64,000 nt of DNA from Lathyrus oleraceus. Taxonomy: Eukaryota; Streptophyta; Magnoliopsida; Fabales; Fabaceae. Both the position numbers and the translations under genes were made by a program. The stretch covers positions 418,849,819 through 418,913,818 of the forward strand of contig NC_066584.1 of the NCBI RefSeq assembly GCF_024323335.1. Direction: 5' to 3'. The notes beneath the pieces are model-generated. The model ran no database searches. It was not told where the DNA came from and worked only from the letters and a program-made list of their open reading frames with translations. Positions 47,250-59,249 of this stretch are shown here, piece by piece (the stretch's first letter is position 1; the number at the start of each line of letters is the position of its first letter).

Positions 47250-48040
47250 TTTCATTTTCTTCATTTTACATTCCCAACCGGCCATGTTAAAAGCATCATA
47301 AAATTCTCATATCTTAACGAAAATGGATAGATAAATATGCGTTGGAAATGTCTCGTGGCATACAACAAGACGCTATCAAGAAAAATGAAAACGGACACAA
47401 TCCATGATAAACAGAGCCATAAAGTTTATGAAAAAAATGTGTTCTTCATTTTCTGCATTTTGCATTTCGAACTAGTCATCTTTAGAGCATCATAAAATAC
47501 TCATTTTTAACGAAAATGGACAAATAAATATGCGTTGGAAAGGTCTCATGATATAAAACAAGATGATATTAAAATAAAATGCAAACATAATTTTTTTTAT
47601 GCTAAACAGAGCCATATAGTATATGAAAAAAAAAACTTTGTTCTTCATTTTCTCTATTTTTCATTTCCAACTAACCATCTTTAGAGCATCATAAAACGCT
47701 TATTTCTTAATGAAAGTGGACAAATAAATATACGTTGGAAATGTATCATGGTATACAACAAGATACTATCAATAAAAACTATAACAGAAACAAAACCCAT
47801 GCTAAACCGAGCCATAAAGTTTACAGAAAAAACGATATTCTTCATTTCTACATTTTGCATTTCCAACTAGCCATCTTTAGAGCATCATAAAATGCTCATT
47901 TTTTAACGAAAATGGACAAATAAATATGAGTTGGAAAGATATCATGTCATACAACAAGACGATATGAAGAAAGAATTAAAACAGAAATAAAATCCATGAA
48001 AAACAAATCCATAAAGTTTATGAAAAAACAATGCTCTATT
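47250..48040. repeat. Tandem repeat of about 195 bp, four copies
   Basis: The word TTAACGAAAATGGA (or a variant) recurs at about 47313, 47507, 47706 and 47901. Each is followed by AAATAAATATGCGTTGGAAA and a CATACAACAAGA segment. Copies are diverged. Confidence 0.9.
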
Positions 48041-48846
48041 TTCTATATTTTTTGCGGTTTCAACATAATTACAGTTTGTGTTGTGGTTTGATTATAACTC
48101 AATTTTTATACAAATTTTGACTTAAATTATAACTAAAACAAGCACATAAAATGAAAGAATAATGGTGGATGAAAGAGTTTTGGTAAAAGTGAAGAAAAAT
48201 ATGAAATTCGCTATTGCACATAAGGTGCTCGATAAAGTGTTTCAACCAAATTTCTTTTTTTTTTTTGCTTCAAATAAGTGATTATCCTATTAGGCTATTT
48301 ACAACAGTGACTTAAATTAATCAACAATAAAACATTCAATAATTAATGGCAAGAATATGAAAAAAGATGAAGGATTACCGACGGAGCGGATGTTTGCTTC
48401 GGTTAGTGTTAAAAATCGGAATGTCGAAGAGAAACCCATAATACTTCAAGAATAAGCTTTTTTAATCCAATTAAATTCTAAGATTGATGATTATTTTTGA
48501 TGATAAATTAATGTATAAGATGAACTTTGAATGTAAAATATTAATTGATAAGCTTGAATTGATGAACTTTGCATGATGATTATGGTTGAAGCTTGATGAA
48601 CTTTAGATGATGATTGTTGATAAAAATGTAGAAATTGTTGATTGATGATTTATGGAAATTGGATTGTGGCTAAGTTCCACCATTTTAGAACTTTAATGTG
48701 AAGTTCTAAATGATGATTAAGATGAACTTTGGTGATGGTGGAGGAGAAGATGAATTGAGAGAGAGATAATTTGAGAAAAAATTATGGAAAAAAGATGGTT
48801 TAATTAGTTATGTTAGTTAACCCCCCAAAATATGAAAAATAACATG

Positions 48847-48854
48847 TTTATATA
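48847..48854 (-). promoter_or_regulatory. Candidate LTR TATA box
   Basis: TATATAAA on the minus strand, upstream of the repeat-filled part of the LTR on that strand. It suits an Ogre-type LTR promoter. Confidence 0.35.
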
Positions 48855-49000
48855 GACTTGGTAGGTGAATGATCACCATTGGATTGTGATCCAAGTAATT
48901 GGTTTATCAATGGTTAGAAATTAATTAATCCTAAGTTGCGGATCACCAATTTCAACCATAGGATTAATTGTTAAGAGTGACTAGGATTGAATGAAAAAAA

Positions 49001-52000
49001 TGGAAGTTGAGATTTGTGTTTGTTTTGAAGTTTTATGTTAGTTTGAAAGTTATGGTAGTTAAAGGTTAATTGGGTAATTAAGTGATTGTGATGAATGAGC
49101 TAGTTAAAGACCATTAGTGTTGGAGTTTAAAAAAAATACCAAGTTAGGATGTAAGACAAAGAGCCACTAGTAATTAACTTGAATTTTCATGTATTTGCCT
49201 TGATTTTTCTATCATTTTTGTCTTGAATTTTAAGTGGTTTAACCCATGACTTTTAATACTTTTGAGAAGTGATATTTTCCAATAAATGAATGAAATCTTC
49301 CTTTTATTCCAATTTTGTCCTTTTCTTTGAATCCAAGGAAACCTCTGAAATAACCATAAATCTCAAACAAAGAGGTGATCCCCACCACAAGTAATTCAGA
49401 AAATAAACCCGAAAAATTACCAAATAATATCCACCTCAAAAATCCATTTAAACCGATTAAATCTATTATCATCGAATCTTTGGCATAAATTTGTTACCAT
49501 ATGCAAATGTCGATGAATGCATCATCAAATAGAAACAAAGTATGCAAATGAACAAAACCATAAGCTATGTGAATTGAATAAAAAAGTAGGACATAATTTG
49601 GAGTATGATAGCTAGCAAGCAGAAGAACTTTATAGCTCAACTAAGAGATTCTCCTTTTGAACGGAAGCCAATCCTATCAATGAGTTCTACTTAAATACAC
49701 ATTATCCAAGCCCAACTAAGCAACTTGATCTTTTATCCCCTATAATCGATGTCAACCAGTGTGTCTCTTAAGAATCTCATTTTCCTATTGAAGAGAAAAT
49801 ACCCTCTGATGACAATTTATCACACTATGTTTTTGATACATAAATTTTCAATTCTTGAGTACTTTAACTATTATTGAATTTTTATTTGTAGAATTTAAAA
49901 ATAATTTGAATATTCATAGAAAATACAAAGTGAAAATCATCATGACTAGACAAATTACATAAAATGTTACTTTGAAAGTTACGATGAAGAAGCAAGAAGA
50001 GGGATAGAACACGAAGAATGCAAGAAAATTACAAAAAAAACAATACAAAAGGCATGCAAATCGTGGTACAACTATATCTTACAATGCCATGATTCAACAT
50101 CAAGTGGGCAAAGTCGTGCAAGCACATGACAATAATGTGATTCAAATTTTCTTCCTAAAGTGAAATTCAATTCCAAGATCTAATTATGACATACCTATAG
50201 CACGATAATGTGATCCCAGCTTTCTTCCAAGACATGAAAGTGTTTTAAATTATCAATCTCAATACAACTAGAGTACAACGCATAATGATTATGTGAATTC
50301 AGAAGTTTACTTATAAATAGAAAAAAATATTTAGTCATTAAGGGTATAATTTTAGAGAGTCTAATAAGTTTTTGAGCTAAAGGAATGTGAATGCAAAGAT
50401 TATCATTATGATACTTTTCTTCATCATTGTAATGTTTTTATATTTGTTTTCCAATTATAAGAACCATTAACCTCTTAAGGAGGAGTAACTAGTCTCCTTA
50501 TATTAGGTTCCCTCTAGATGATTATTCTAGAAACATGTGATTCAATGTAATATTCTATGCTTATTTTGTAACAATTTTTTATTTTAATTATACAATTTTG
50601 TTTGTACTTAATGCTTTTTACCATCTAAGGAATTGAGAGAATTGATCTAGAGTACAATGAGACTTAGCGATAATTTGTTTATCCGGTTGGTAGAATTATT
50701 GGATTATGAGATCGATTTTATAAAATTATCATTATGGATATGAAAAAAAAATTAATAAAACTTGTACTTATATAAGGTTGATACAAACTTTAGGAATATG
50801 ATAATTTTACTTGCTACTTTGTGATTTTTTTTTTGGCAAAATTACTCTAACATCAATTTTTACTCATACACCCTTATTTCCAAATCTAGAAGTTTCGCCT
50901 TTTCTATCTTAATCTCTTTAGTACACATGGCTACCTAAACATCAGATTGATTTTCTCTTCACCTTAAAATTTAATTTGGTTTTGAAGATAATGTTTAACC
51001 GATTGATGGTCCTCAACAACTCTCTTCAAATCTTTGCAAAAGCGGTGGAGATTTTCCTCATGCTTTTTATTTTCTTTGTCGAGTTTGGATTGAATGCAAA
51101 GAAGCATATCAATATATTTTTGAGCTTCATATGTAGATTGCTCCATTTCAACAATTAAAGGCACCTCTCTCAATATTTGAGCACCATTAGGGGGAAAGGA
51201 AATGACAAATCAAAGGCGTCAATTTAGTCAGGTAAGAGATACACCCGACCATCACAGATTGATGACCAAAATGCCCTAGGTCAGGGATCCATGTAGATTA
51301 TATTTCGGGAACCAAAGCTTGTGTCCTAGACGGATCAGAAGAAATATTCAAATAAAAGAGGCAGGAAACCAACAAATGACAGAAGAGTTGGCATTAAGGT
51401 TATCCTTAAGCGTTGTGGCTATGTCAACTTTCGTCTGCCTCAGAGGAGGTATGCCCTCCCTTCCTAAGCCTCATTCGGCATGCTTCCCCTTTTTCCTAAA
51501 ATAGAGCATGGATTAGAATGCTCTATAACAGGACCAAAACCCGAAGAATGATCTTCACACGCCATTTGGTCTTAGAGAATTATACTACCTGTTGTTCCTG
51601 GTTCCCAAAAAGAATAAAGTAAATAACAAGAGAAAGAAGAAAACACCAATGATCATGCAACTAGAAACCTACAACATTTTATCGAAGTCGCATCCCTAAT
51701 AGTGGAAGGAAATAATATAGATTTAATAAGACGTATTGGGTTTCACTCGATTAAAGAGTGACAATAATTCTTGGTCTTTTTATATGAAGTTAGATTCCAT
51801 TCCTTTAATTTCTATGGGACAAGTCGTAACTCTTTCGGATGCATCGTGAAATGATCATTACCTCAGCAATGAATTAATAGTGGCAAAAAAGAATCACCCA
51901 AGATACATAATGATTCATGATCAACTTGAGACACCAAATAAAGAACCACGAAGCCAAAAATAAATTATTCTACGAGCTAAGGTAAATATTTGAATATGGG

Positions 52001-52466
52001 AAAAGATAATGTAAATGTAATCAAACCATGGTTACTATAGGTGAATTCCCATATGATTTGAAAAATAACCCATAATATTACGGTCTGAGGTCTTATTTGA
52101 AGGTGAGTACACAAATGTTGGAAAGAATAAATATAATTCCAAGAAGGGGGAAATCATAGAAGGGAAAACACAATACTCGACAACAAATGATGCTCACGTG
52201 ATTTGAAAGGAAAACAAAAATTGTAATCCATGAAAGTGACGTCATACATGGGAAACCTATATAAAGGTAACCTCCTAGAAATTTGATCATTCAGGTTGGG
52301 AAAGACCATGATATATTCCCCAGGTTTGCAAAATCACGTCCAAGAATCAAAATGGTGCAAATCGTCAAGTCCAAAATGATTGGAGTGACAACCTAAATAC
52401 ATTTTGTTTATGCTAGCGCCTAGATGGGTCATCTCTTTTCCGGTGATAAATTTTCTAGAATGAAAC
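49001..52466. other. Unassigned AT-rich sequence, probably old repeats
   Basis: No recognisable gene or element boundary. One minus-strand frame at 50964-51173 (69 residues, Glu/Lys/Gln-rich, coiled-coil-like, with EMEQSTYEAQKYIDMLLC) has protein-like composition and could be a retroelement gag or ORF1 tail. It is too short to call a gene. Confidence 0.35.
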
Positions 52467-52838
52467 GGTAATGCCCCATACTGCTTTCAAGATTATCGAA
52501 TGACCCCATTGGCCAACACTGATCTTTTCAGCATACATTGTCCGCACCCACACGTTTTCCGGGAAAATTCGCAGAAGGTCATCCATCCAAATACTACTTC
52601 AAGTCAAGCAGGCTTAACTATGAAGTTCTTATTTGTTAAGATACCGAAAAGAAGATGCATCTTGTTGGTACATGTAGTACCAATCAATCCTTATAAGCCT
52701 TCCTTCAACCATGCAGTCCCATCCCTACACAACCTCATGATCCATCTCATTCCGATGTAAACTCGACGAATATTCTCCGCCTTCTCCGGTCTCGAGTGTC
52801 ACATCTACTCTATGCCCTCTTCAGTCTTGGGTGTTACA
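52467..52838 (-). repeat. Cassandra LTR A
   Basis: 372 bp. The 5S-like segment is at about 52556-52632, with the internal control region (GGATGA-CCTTCTGC, minus strand) slightly decayed. It holds an extra block of about 35 bp near its minus-strand start, shared with LTR C but absent from B. Confidence 0.88.
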
Positions 52839-52909
52839 TGCCCACCAGCTTCTGATTGGTTGGTCCCTGAACCACGTTGTACAGGGAGAGGTCTGACTCT
52901 GATACCATT
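52839..52909 (-). other. Cassandra internal domain 1
   Basis: 71 bp. The primer site TGGTATCAGAGTC (minus strand, 52895-52907) starts two bases from the end of LTR B. It ends in a GGTGGGCA purine-rich stretch before LTR A. Confidence 0.85.
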
Positions 52910-53246
52910 TGTAACGCCCCAGACTGCTTTCTAAATTACCGATTGACCCAACAAACTAACACGGGTCTTTTCAACATGTTTTGTCCTTACTCACACACTT
53001 TCCGGGAAACTTTCCAAAAGGTCACCCATCCAAATACTACTCAAAGTCAAACATACTTAACTATGGAGTTCTTATTTGTTCGACTACCGAAAAGAAGATG
53101 GATTTTGTTGGTATAGGTAGTAACAATCAATCCCTATAATCTCTTCATTCAACCATGTAGTCTCATCCCTGCACGACCTCAGGATCCTCTCATTGTGATG
53201 TGAATTTAGTGACCACTCTCCACCATCTCCGGCCTCGGGTGTTACT
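52910..53246 (-). repeat. Cassandra LTR B
   Basis: 337 bp, the short form. 5S-like segment at 52999-53073. The box C match GGATGGGTGACCTTTTGGAA is readable on the minus strand. Confidence 0.9.
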
Positions 53247-53317
53247 TTCCCACCAACTTCTACTTGGTTCGTCCCTGAACCACATTGTACTAGGAGAGGT
53301 CTGGCTCTGATACCATT
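53247..53317 (-). other. Cassandra internal domain 2
   Basis: 71 bp, with the primer site TGGTATCAGAGCC at 53303-53315 on the minus strand, an exact match to the initiator tRNA-Met class. Confidence 0.88.
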
Positions 53318-53688
53318 GGTAATGCCCCAAAATGCTTTCAAGATTATCGAATGACCCCACAAACTAACACAGGTCTTTTCAGCATGATTTTTTCTCACTC
53401 ACACGCTTTCCAGGAAACTTTCCAGAAGGTCATCATCCAAATACTACTCGGTGTCAAGCACGCTTAACTATGAAGTTCTTATTTATTAGGCCACTGAAAA
53501 TAAGATGCATCTTATTGGTATAGGTAGTACCAACAAATCCTTATAAGCCTCCATTCAACCATGCAGTCCCATCCCTGCACAACCTTAGGATCCCTCTCAT
53601 TTCGATCAGAACTCGACAACCACTCTCTTCCCTCTTCGACCTCGAGTATCACATCCATTCTCTGTCCTCTTCGACTTTGGGTGTTACA
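53318..53688 (-). repeat. Cassandra LTR C
   Basis: 371 bp, the long form with the extra block. 5S-like segment at 53408-53480. Confidence 0.88.
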
Positions 53689-53759
53689 TGGCCATCAACT
53701 TCCACTTGGTTGGTCCCCAAACCACATCGTACTAGAAGACGTATGGCTCTGATACCATT
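53689..53759 (-). other. Cassandra internal domain 3
   Basis: 71 bp, with primer site TGGTATCAGAGCC at 53745-53757 on the minus strand. Confidence 0.88.
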
Positions 53760-53955
53760 TGTAATGCCACATACTACTTTCAGGATTACCGACTGACCCC
53801 ACAAACCAACACGAGTCTTTTCAACATGTTTTTTCCTCACTCACATGTTTTTCGGGAAACTTCCTAGAAGTTCACCTATCCAAATACTACTCCAAGTCAA
53901 ACACACTTAACTATGAAGTTCTTATTTGTTAGGCTACCGTAAACAAGATGCATCT
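53760..53955 (-). repeat. Cassandra LTR D, partial
   Basis: Contains the minus-strand 3' half of the LTR with its 5S-like segment at 53850-53922. It stops near 53955, where an inverted copy begins with almost no spacer. Confidence 0.85.
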
Positions 53956-54076
53956 ACGAACAAATAAGAACTATATAGTTAAGAGTGCTTAACTTGGAGT
54001 AGTATTTGGATGGGTGACCTTTTGGGAAGTTTCCCGAAAAACGTGTGAGTAAGGACAAAACATACTGAAAAGACCC
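53956..54076 (+). repeat. Inverted Cassandra LTR E, left part
   Basis: Plus orientation, reading from the 5S-like segment (box A-like AGTTAAGAGTGCTT from 53978, box C-like GGATGGGTGACCTTTTGGGA from 54008) to the target duplication GACCC of the solo LTR. The spacing of the two boxes, about 30 bases, is that of 5S rRNA. It continues at 58700. Confidence 0.88.
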
Positions 54077-57000
54077 TGTAGCGGTAAATTCATGACCATC
54101 AAGCTATGGATAAGCTAGACGTCAATTAAACCAGAGTCACCATCGCACTTTTATTGTTTCTAAGGGAAAAGGGAAAAGTACGAACAAAACCCAAAAATAA
54201 GAAGTTTTCAAATAAAAACTAATAAAATGCCAGAGATTACAGGTAAGGGGGTTGGTTACACAGAGGGAAGGTGTTAGCACCCAAAGTCTCCTAGGTACTC
54301 CTAAGGAGCCCTTTTTTGTGTGCATATGTGTTTTGGTATAAAATGATGTTTGCAATAAATAGAGTGGAGGGATGAGAAGATAATTCATTAATTATATTTT
54401 TGTGTTTGACAAGACCTTCAGACTTATGCCTACGTACCAACATAAAATTAGGGATCAAAACCTCGTAATTCGTGGTAACAATTTCAAAGTGGATGCATTG
54501 CTTTTAACAAAAAATTAAGTTTTAACAAAGGCACAAAAGGTCTAAAAGTTTAAATGAGTGTTAGTTCTTTTTGTCTTTTGAAATTTTAAGTCAAGTATAG
54601 TTAAGTTCATTTACAAATTTGATTAAGAAAAGAGTTTAAAAATTCAATGGCATAAGGACAAGGTTTCTAATTTTCAACATGGTCTAAGTTTAGAAATCAC
54701 AAACAAAGAAGATTTTGAAAGAGGGGAGAGATTTAAAATTAAAGAAATGGGGGAAGAGATGAAGAGACTAATCCTAAGCAAAAATTTAAAAGTTAAGAGT
54801 TGAAAAGATATGACCAATGGGCTGCAATCCAATAGACAAGAATATTATATAGAAACCCAAATTTCCCTTGGACTTTAGAATCAAGAAATATCAATACACA
54901 AATAGCAAGATGAAGAGCAAGGTATCAAATAAAGATAGTCACATCCAAGCTTAACAACTTCATGATCTCCTTCATAATCTTCCATGTATCAGATGAATTC
55001 AAAGATAGGCACTAGGCACAGGTTCAAAGTAACAGCTTCAATAGGACCATGTAACATATGAACTTAGATGGGATCACAATACTTGCTTCAGATGAAGTTT
55101 CAAATCACAATCACTTGGTTTCATGAAAGTTGGCATTGGCCAAGTCCTTTTGCATAGGTGGTGTTGCCTAATTCTAAGTCCAATGTCTCAGATCAAACCA
55201 ACCGTCCACACAAATGTCTTTTAGGGTTTTTGTTGTTATTATGTACATTAAGGTCAAAAGACCACAAAAACAAACAAGTATATACAATCACAATATAATC
55301 AAAAAATGAGGCTCAAATGAGCAAAGTGAAAGTGGCATTAAAGTAAACAAGTTAAATGGTATGAATAATGTCAAATGAATAAAGACTTTAAATTAAAGTG
55401 CATAAAAGTAAATGACTTGAAATTAAATGTTAGTTGTTAGTTGATCAGAAGTTAGTATTGATTTTGCTTTTGTTTTATTTAAGTCATTCTTTGGAGAACA
55501 CTCAACCCACTATTCACAAGCATGGATCCTTGAACCAAGACATCTTCCAAGGGAAGGAAAAAAGGCCAAGTTTCCACATAATACCATGAAAGAGAGAAGA
55601 CTTACAATCTCACTTACTAGAATGCTATGCCTTTTGTGTCAACAATTTAGCGCTATGTTAAGCAATCGTAATCAGACTTATGTAGAAGTCACAACTATTT
55701 GAGACCGGGCAATAAATTTTTTAGTGTTAATGCATGTTAGAGATATGGTATTATGAACCATACTCCTAAAATATACCACACTTATAAGAACATGAAAAAG
55801 AGGTGGACCTAATCTCATCCACACTTATGTTGATTTTGCAATCAATTAGCCTTAGGATATAGAGACATCATAGGTCCATGAAATGAATGAGAAGAGAACG
55901 AGATTGAGATGAAGAGGGAGGGGAAATGGAATCAACACAAATTGGTCAAAGGAGGACTTTTATCAAATTAAAACTATTCATTCATTTTGGGAGATGAAAT
56001 ATATATTTCATCAATCCCCTAAATTCAATGATTTTAACTCAACAAAGTCAAATCAACCTTGACCAAGGCCCAACAACACAAGTCAAACTCAACAAGTAAA
56101 TATCAAAAGCTCAACACAATTTATTTTACATTTAAACAATTAAAATCAATTAAATAATGCATTAAATTAAATTATGGTTGATCAAAATCCTAAAACCTCA
56201 TCAAAACACCAAATAAATGGCCATGGGATTTATCATATGTCAAACAAGGTCAAAGGACCTTGGAGAAAAAATTTCATTAATTTTGGAAACTCAAAACTAT
56301 TTTTAAACAATTAAAAATAATCACAAAAACAATTAAATCATGAAAAATATTAATAATGATCCAAACAAATAATTTTAATTCAGAAAATGAAAGAGGAATT
56401 CATTTAATTTTTTTTGGTGAAACTCTCATATTTTTTGGATCAATATTAAAATTAATATGAATTAATGAAAATAAACCAAATAAAATGAAAAATCAGAAAA
56501 TAGAAAAAATGCGGACCACTTGATCTCCCTCATTAATTGAGGTGGCAGATCAAGTGGCTGCTAGCGCGCGTTCCATGGTGGACACAAGTCAAAGCGTTAT
56601 ATGGATGGTATGCAAAACCAAGGCACGAGATTAAAATGTTTAAAATGGATCATGTGGCTCAGATGAATGTCAGCACACCATCGGAGCCAAAGCTCCGATC
56701 TCCTTCTCCGGTGAGCTTCACCAGACTGGTTCACTCACAACCATCACCAAAATTAAAAAGGAGGACATGAATTTAAAGTAAAAATGCTCAGGAGCTCGAA
56801 TCTGGCCTCAATTTCTCTTAACTCCAAGTATATTGAAAGATACAGGGAGTTGAATTTCGAGGTGTATGATCTGAGTTGCTTCGATTTGACCTCAAAGCAA
56901 CTTAATCTTGTTGCCTACATTGGTAGGACTTCAGACAACCAAAGATCAAGAAGAATTATGGAGAATTGAGTGAGAATCGAAGAGATGAAAATTTCTAGAA

Positions 57001-58694
57001 AATACCTTCAATGCAGGTCTGTATTCAATCGATCTTGCTCTTGCTTGCTATTGATCTTGCTCAAGACACTTGATGGAGTGGAATTGGATGAACAAAAGGC
57101 ACAGGACTCTTGGAGTTTTGAATCTCAATACAGTGGAGATTCAAACTTAATTTCCAATGGAAATTCTCAAGATTATCCTTTGAATGAGAGGGTTTGAAGG
57201 TTAGGAATCAAAGCTGACACGCAGGGTCCTTAATTCTGATGGCAATGGGTTCTATTTATAGCCATATAGATTGATATTTGCACACTTGAAACGAAGATCC
57301 AAAAATAGCAATGTACATTGCATGGGTGCATGGGCGTGCGATAGGCCCATGTAATCACTCCCTCTGGTCCATAATTGAGTATAAACATTGCTGAAGTCTA
57401 GTTGGAAAGCTATGCAATTGTGTATGAAAGGTTCAAGTTCACTTATGCCAAATGATGATCCAATGTTCAAGCCATGTGCAGGTCACTCATATCTTGTCCA
57501 AATGGGGTGAGGTTGGACTTTTTTGAAAGGTTAGATCAAGAGGAACAACTTTAATGTTGAACACTTTTTCATTTGAAGCTTGGATCATGATGAATTTTGA
57601 GATGGAAGTTGGGAAAATCAAACATATCAAAAATGTTCCTTCATCAAAGTTGTATCTCTCTCAAAGTCCTTCAAAATGGTCAGAAATTTGACCTCATTTG
57701 GATTTAATATGAAGGAGTTATGCATTTTTGAACTTGGGGAAAATCACTTGTTCAATGGCATTGGTCCAAAATAACCTATAATGTATCCTCATATCACATG
57801 CACATAAAAGTTGAATTTGCTCTTCCTACAAACATCAAAGTTGAAGTAGACATCTTGAATTTGATTATGCAACTTGGAAATTTTTCATCTCATAAACAAA
57901 AGAGTAAGTTATGGCCTTGGGAAGTTGACCTCCAAATTAGGGTTTAGATAAAATGACCTATAATCCTTCACCATAAAAAATGACTTTCCAATAAAAACTA
58001 GCTCTATACATAAATATTAAAGTTGTTTGTAATGTCATTTAGAGTAACTTTGCTCTTGGAATCATTTTCATATGATAAAAAGTGTAGGAGATAGGGTCTA
58101 GGGAACCCCAGTTTTGATCAGTTGACTTCCTCTGGTCAACCACCATGAACCAACTTGCTAGCTTGATATTCTCTTGACTTTTTGGACTCATGGAGGATCA
58201 TATATGCATAAGATGATGGAATTTTAAGTATCCATTGAAATATTTGATCAGTTGGTCAAGAAGCTTGTTGAAGAAGTTACACAAGATACCTAGATGAATT
58301 AGGGTTTCCAAGGCAAACCAACTCCAAACTCTTGATGAATTCTTGATCAAAATAACATGGGGATTCATATATGATGCTTAGATCCATATTAAACCAATTT
58401 TTGATTGATCTCCTTGCCTTGAGGGTCTTAAACCCTAGATGTGAGCTTGATAGATCAAAGGTGAGCACATGCCCTGCCTACAAAAGAGTTAGTTTATACA
58501 AAGACATATTTTTGGTATTTTGGTTAGTAAAGATGATAAAACACAAAGTATGATACAATCAAATGTGCTTGGTGATCTCTCCCAATGCAAACCCAATGAA
58601 TGAGGGGTAATGAGGATGCAAAGGTGTGATCCCAATGCTAATACATATGATGTGATAACATGAAGGATCTTAGGGTCAAAATTGGGGTCTTACA
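54077..58694 (-). mobile_element. Solo LTR of an Ogre-type retrotransposon, complete
   Basis: 4618 bp in minus orientation, with ends TGTAAGACCCC (minus, at 58694) and CCGCTACA (at 54077). A perfect 5-bp target duplication GACCC lies at 54072-54076 and 58695-58699. It aligns, inverted, with the LTRs at 23679 and 27786. A TATA box (TATAAATAGA) lies at 57251-57261 on the minus strand. No internal domain is present, so it arose by recombination between two LTRs. It lies inside a Cassandra LTR. Confidence 0.95.
57251..57261 (-). promoter_or_regulatory. TATA box of the solo LTR
   Basis: CTATAAATAGA on the minus strand, at the position equivalent to the TATA words in the other two Ogre LTRs. Confidence 0.6.
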
Positions 58695-58699
58695 GACCC

Positions 58700-58751
58700 T
58701 GTTGGTGTGTGGGATCAGTCGGTAATCCTAAAAGCAGTCTGGGGCGTTACA
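58700..58751 (+). repeat. Inverted Cassandra LTR E, right part
   Basis: Continues LTR E after the solo LTR and ends GGGGCGTTACA at 58751, the canonical Cassandra LTR 3' terminus. Confidence 0.9.
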
Positions 58752-59249
58752 TAAACCATAAAGAATCACTCATGACTACATATCCAAGGAAAATGGTATA
58801 TCAAAACAATATTTTCCTATAAGCTTTGTGTATTGGAATTTTTTATAAGAGCTCTAACAAATTATACATTTAAAGTTTCGCATTAAAAATCATGCAATCC
58901 AACCCATCATACCCACACAAGTAGAGAAAACAATTTCTTATATTTGCACCCCAAAAATTATGACCCCTATCAAACTTTATTCTAAATCCTAAAAATATAA
59001 TCCCTTAAAGAAATCATCTTCATTTTTGAAAAAATATGAAGAAAAGGAAAAGAAGTGTCACGAAGAATAAAATCATCTTCTTTTTTAAAAGGTGTGAAAG
59101 AAACTCACATGGAAAAAGACCACCACGGGAAAAGAAGACTAGGAAACAATGTGACTAGAAGAGACGTCAATTTTCAAGAAATTTGAGAAAGAAAAAAGAT
59201 GAGAACAAACAAAGGTAATTGTATTTACAGGAGGTCTCGGTTGGACAAG
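58752..59249. other. No gene seen
   Basis: AT-rich flank right of the Cassandra array. No supported feature. Confidence 0.5.

Larger units (their letters stand above)
42800..49000 (-). repeat. Ogre-like LTR (minus orientation) with internal tandem repeats
   Basis: The left end holds the Ogre LTR 3' block (GCCGCCATCG..TTTATTTATTC..GGTATTAGCACCCC..CGTTATACTCAACGGG, 42890-43030), as in 9010-9200. A minus-strand TATA box is near 48847, giving a transcribed R-U5 region that extends left. Between them lie at least four kinds of tandem repeat. The LTR start (TGTAA..) was not found, so the right edge is uncertain; the block may hold more than one element. Confidence 0.55.
52467..58751 (-). mobile_element. 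Composite Cassandra TRIM array (five LTRs), split by a solo LTR
   Basis: Four minus-strand LTRs (52467-52838, 52910-53246, 53318-53688, 53760-53955 partial) are separated by three internal domains of 71 bp. Each internal domain consists of little more than a TGGTATCAGAG(C/T)C primer site and a purine-rich tract. A fifth, partial LTR lies in the opposite orientation (53956-54076 plus 58700-58751). LTR ends are TGTAACACCC and GGGGCGTTACA. Each LTR carries a 5S rRNA-like segment, the hallmark of Cassandra. TRIMs encode no protein and move with enzymes from other elements. Cassandra 5S domains are known to be pol III-transcribable. The flanks GAAAC (52462-52466) and TAAAC (58752-58756) match at four of five bases. 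Confidence 0.9.

Noticed and set aside
52469..53957. Ordinary satellite of about 430 bp
   Set aside because: The period is explained by LTR plus internal domain, with primer sites and TG..CA ends at each joint.
53961..54040. Genuine 5S rRNA gene
   Set aside because: Only the second half of 5S rRNA is recognisable and it lies within a TRIM LTR. This is the Cassandra 5S-like domain, not a ribosomal gene.
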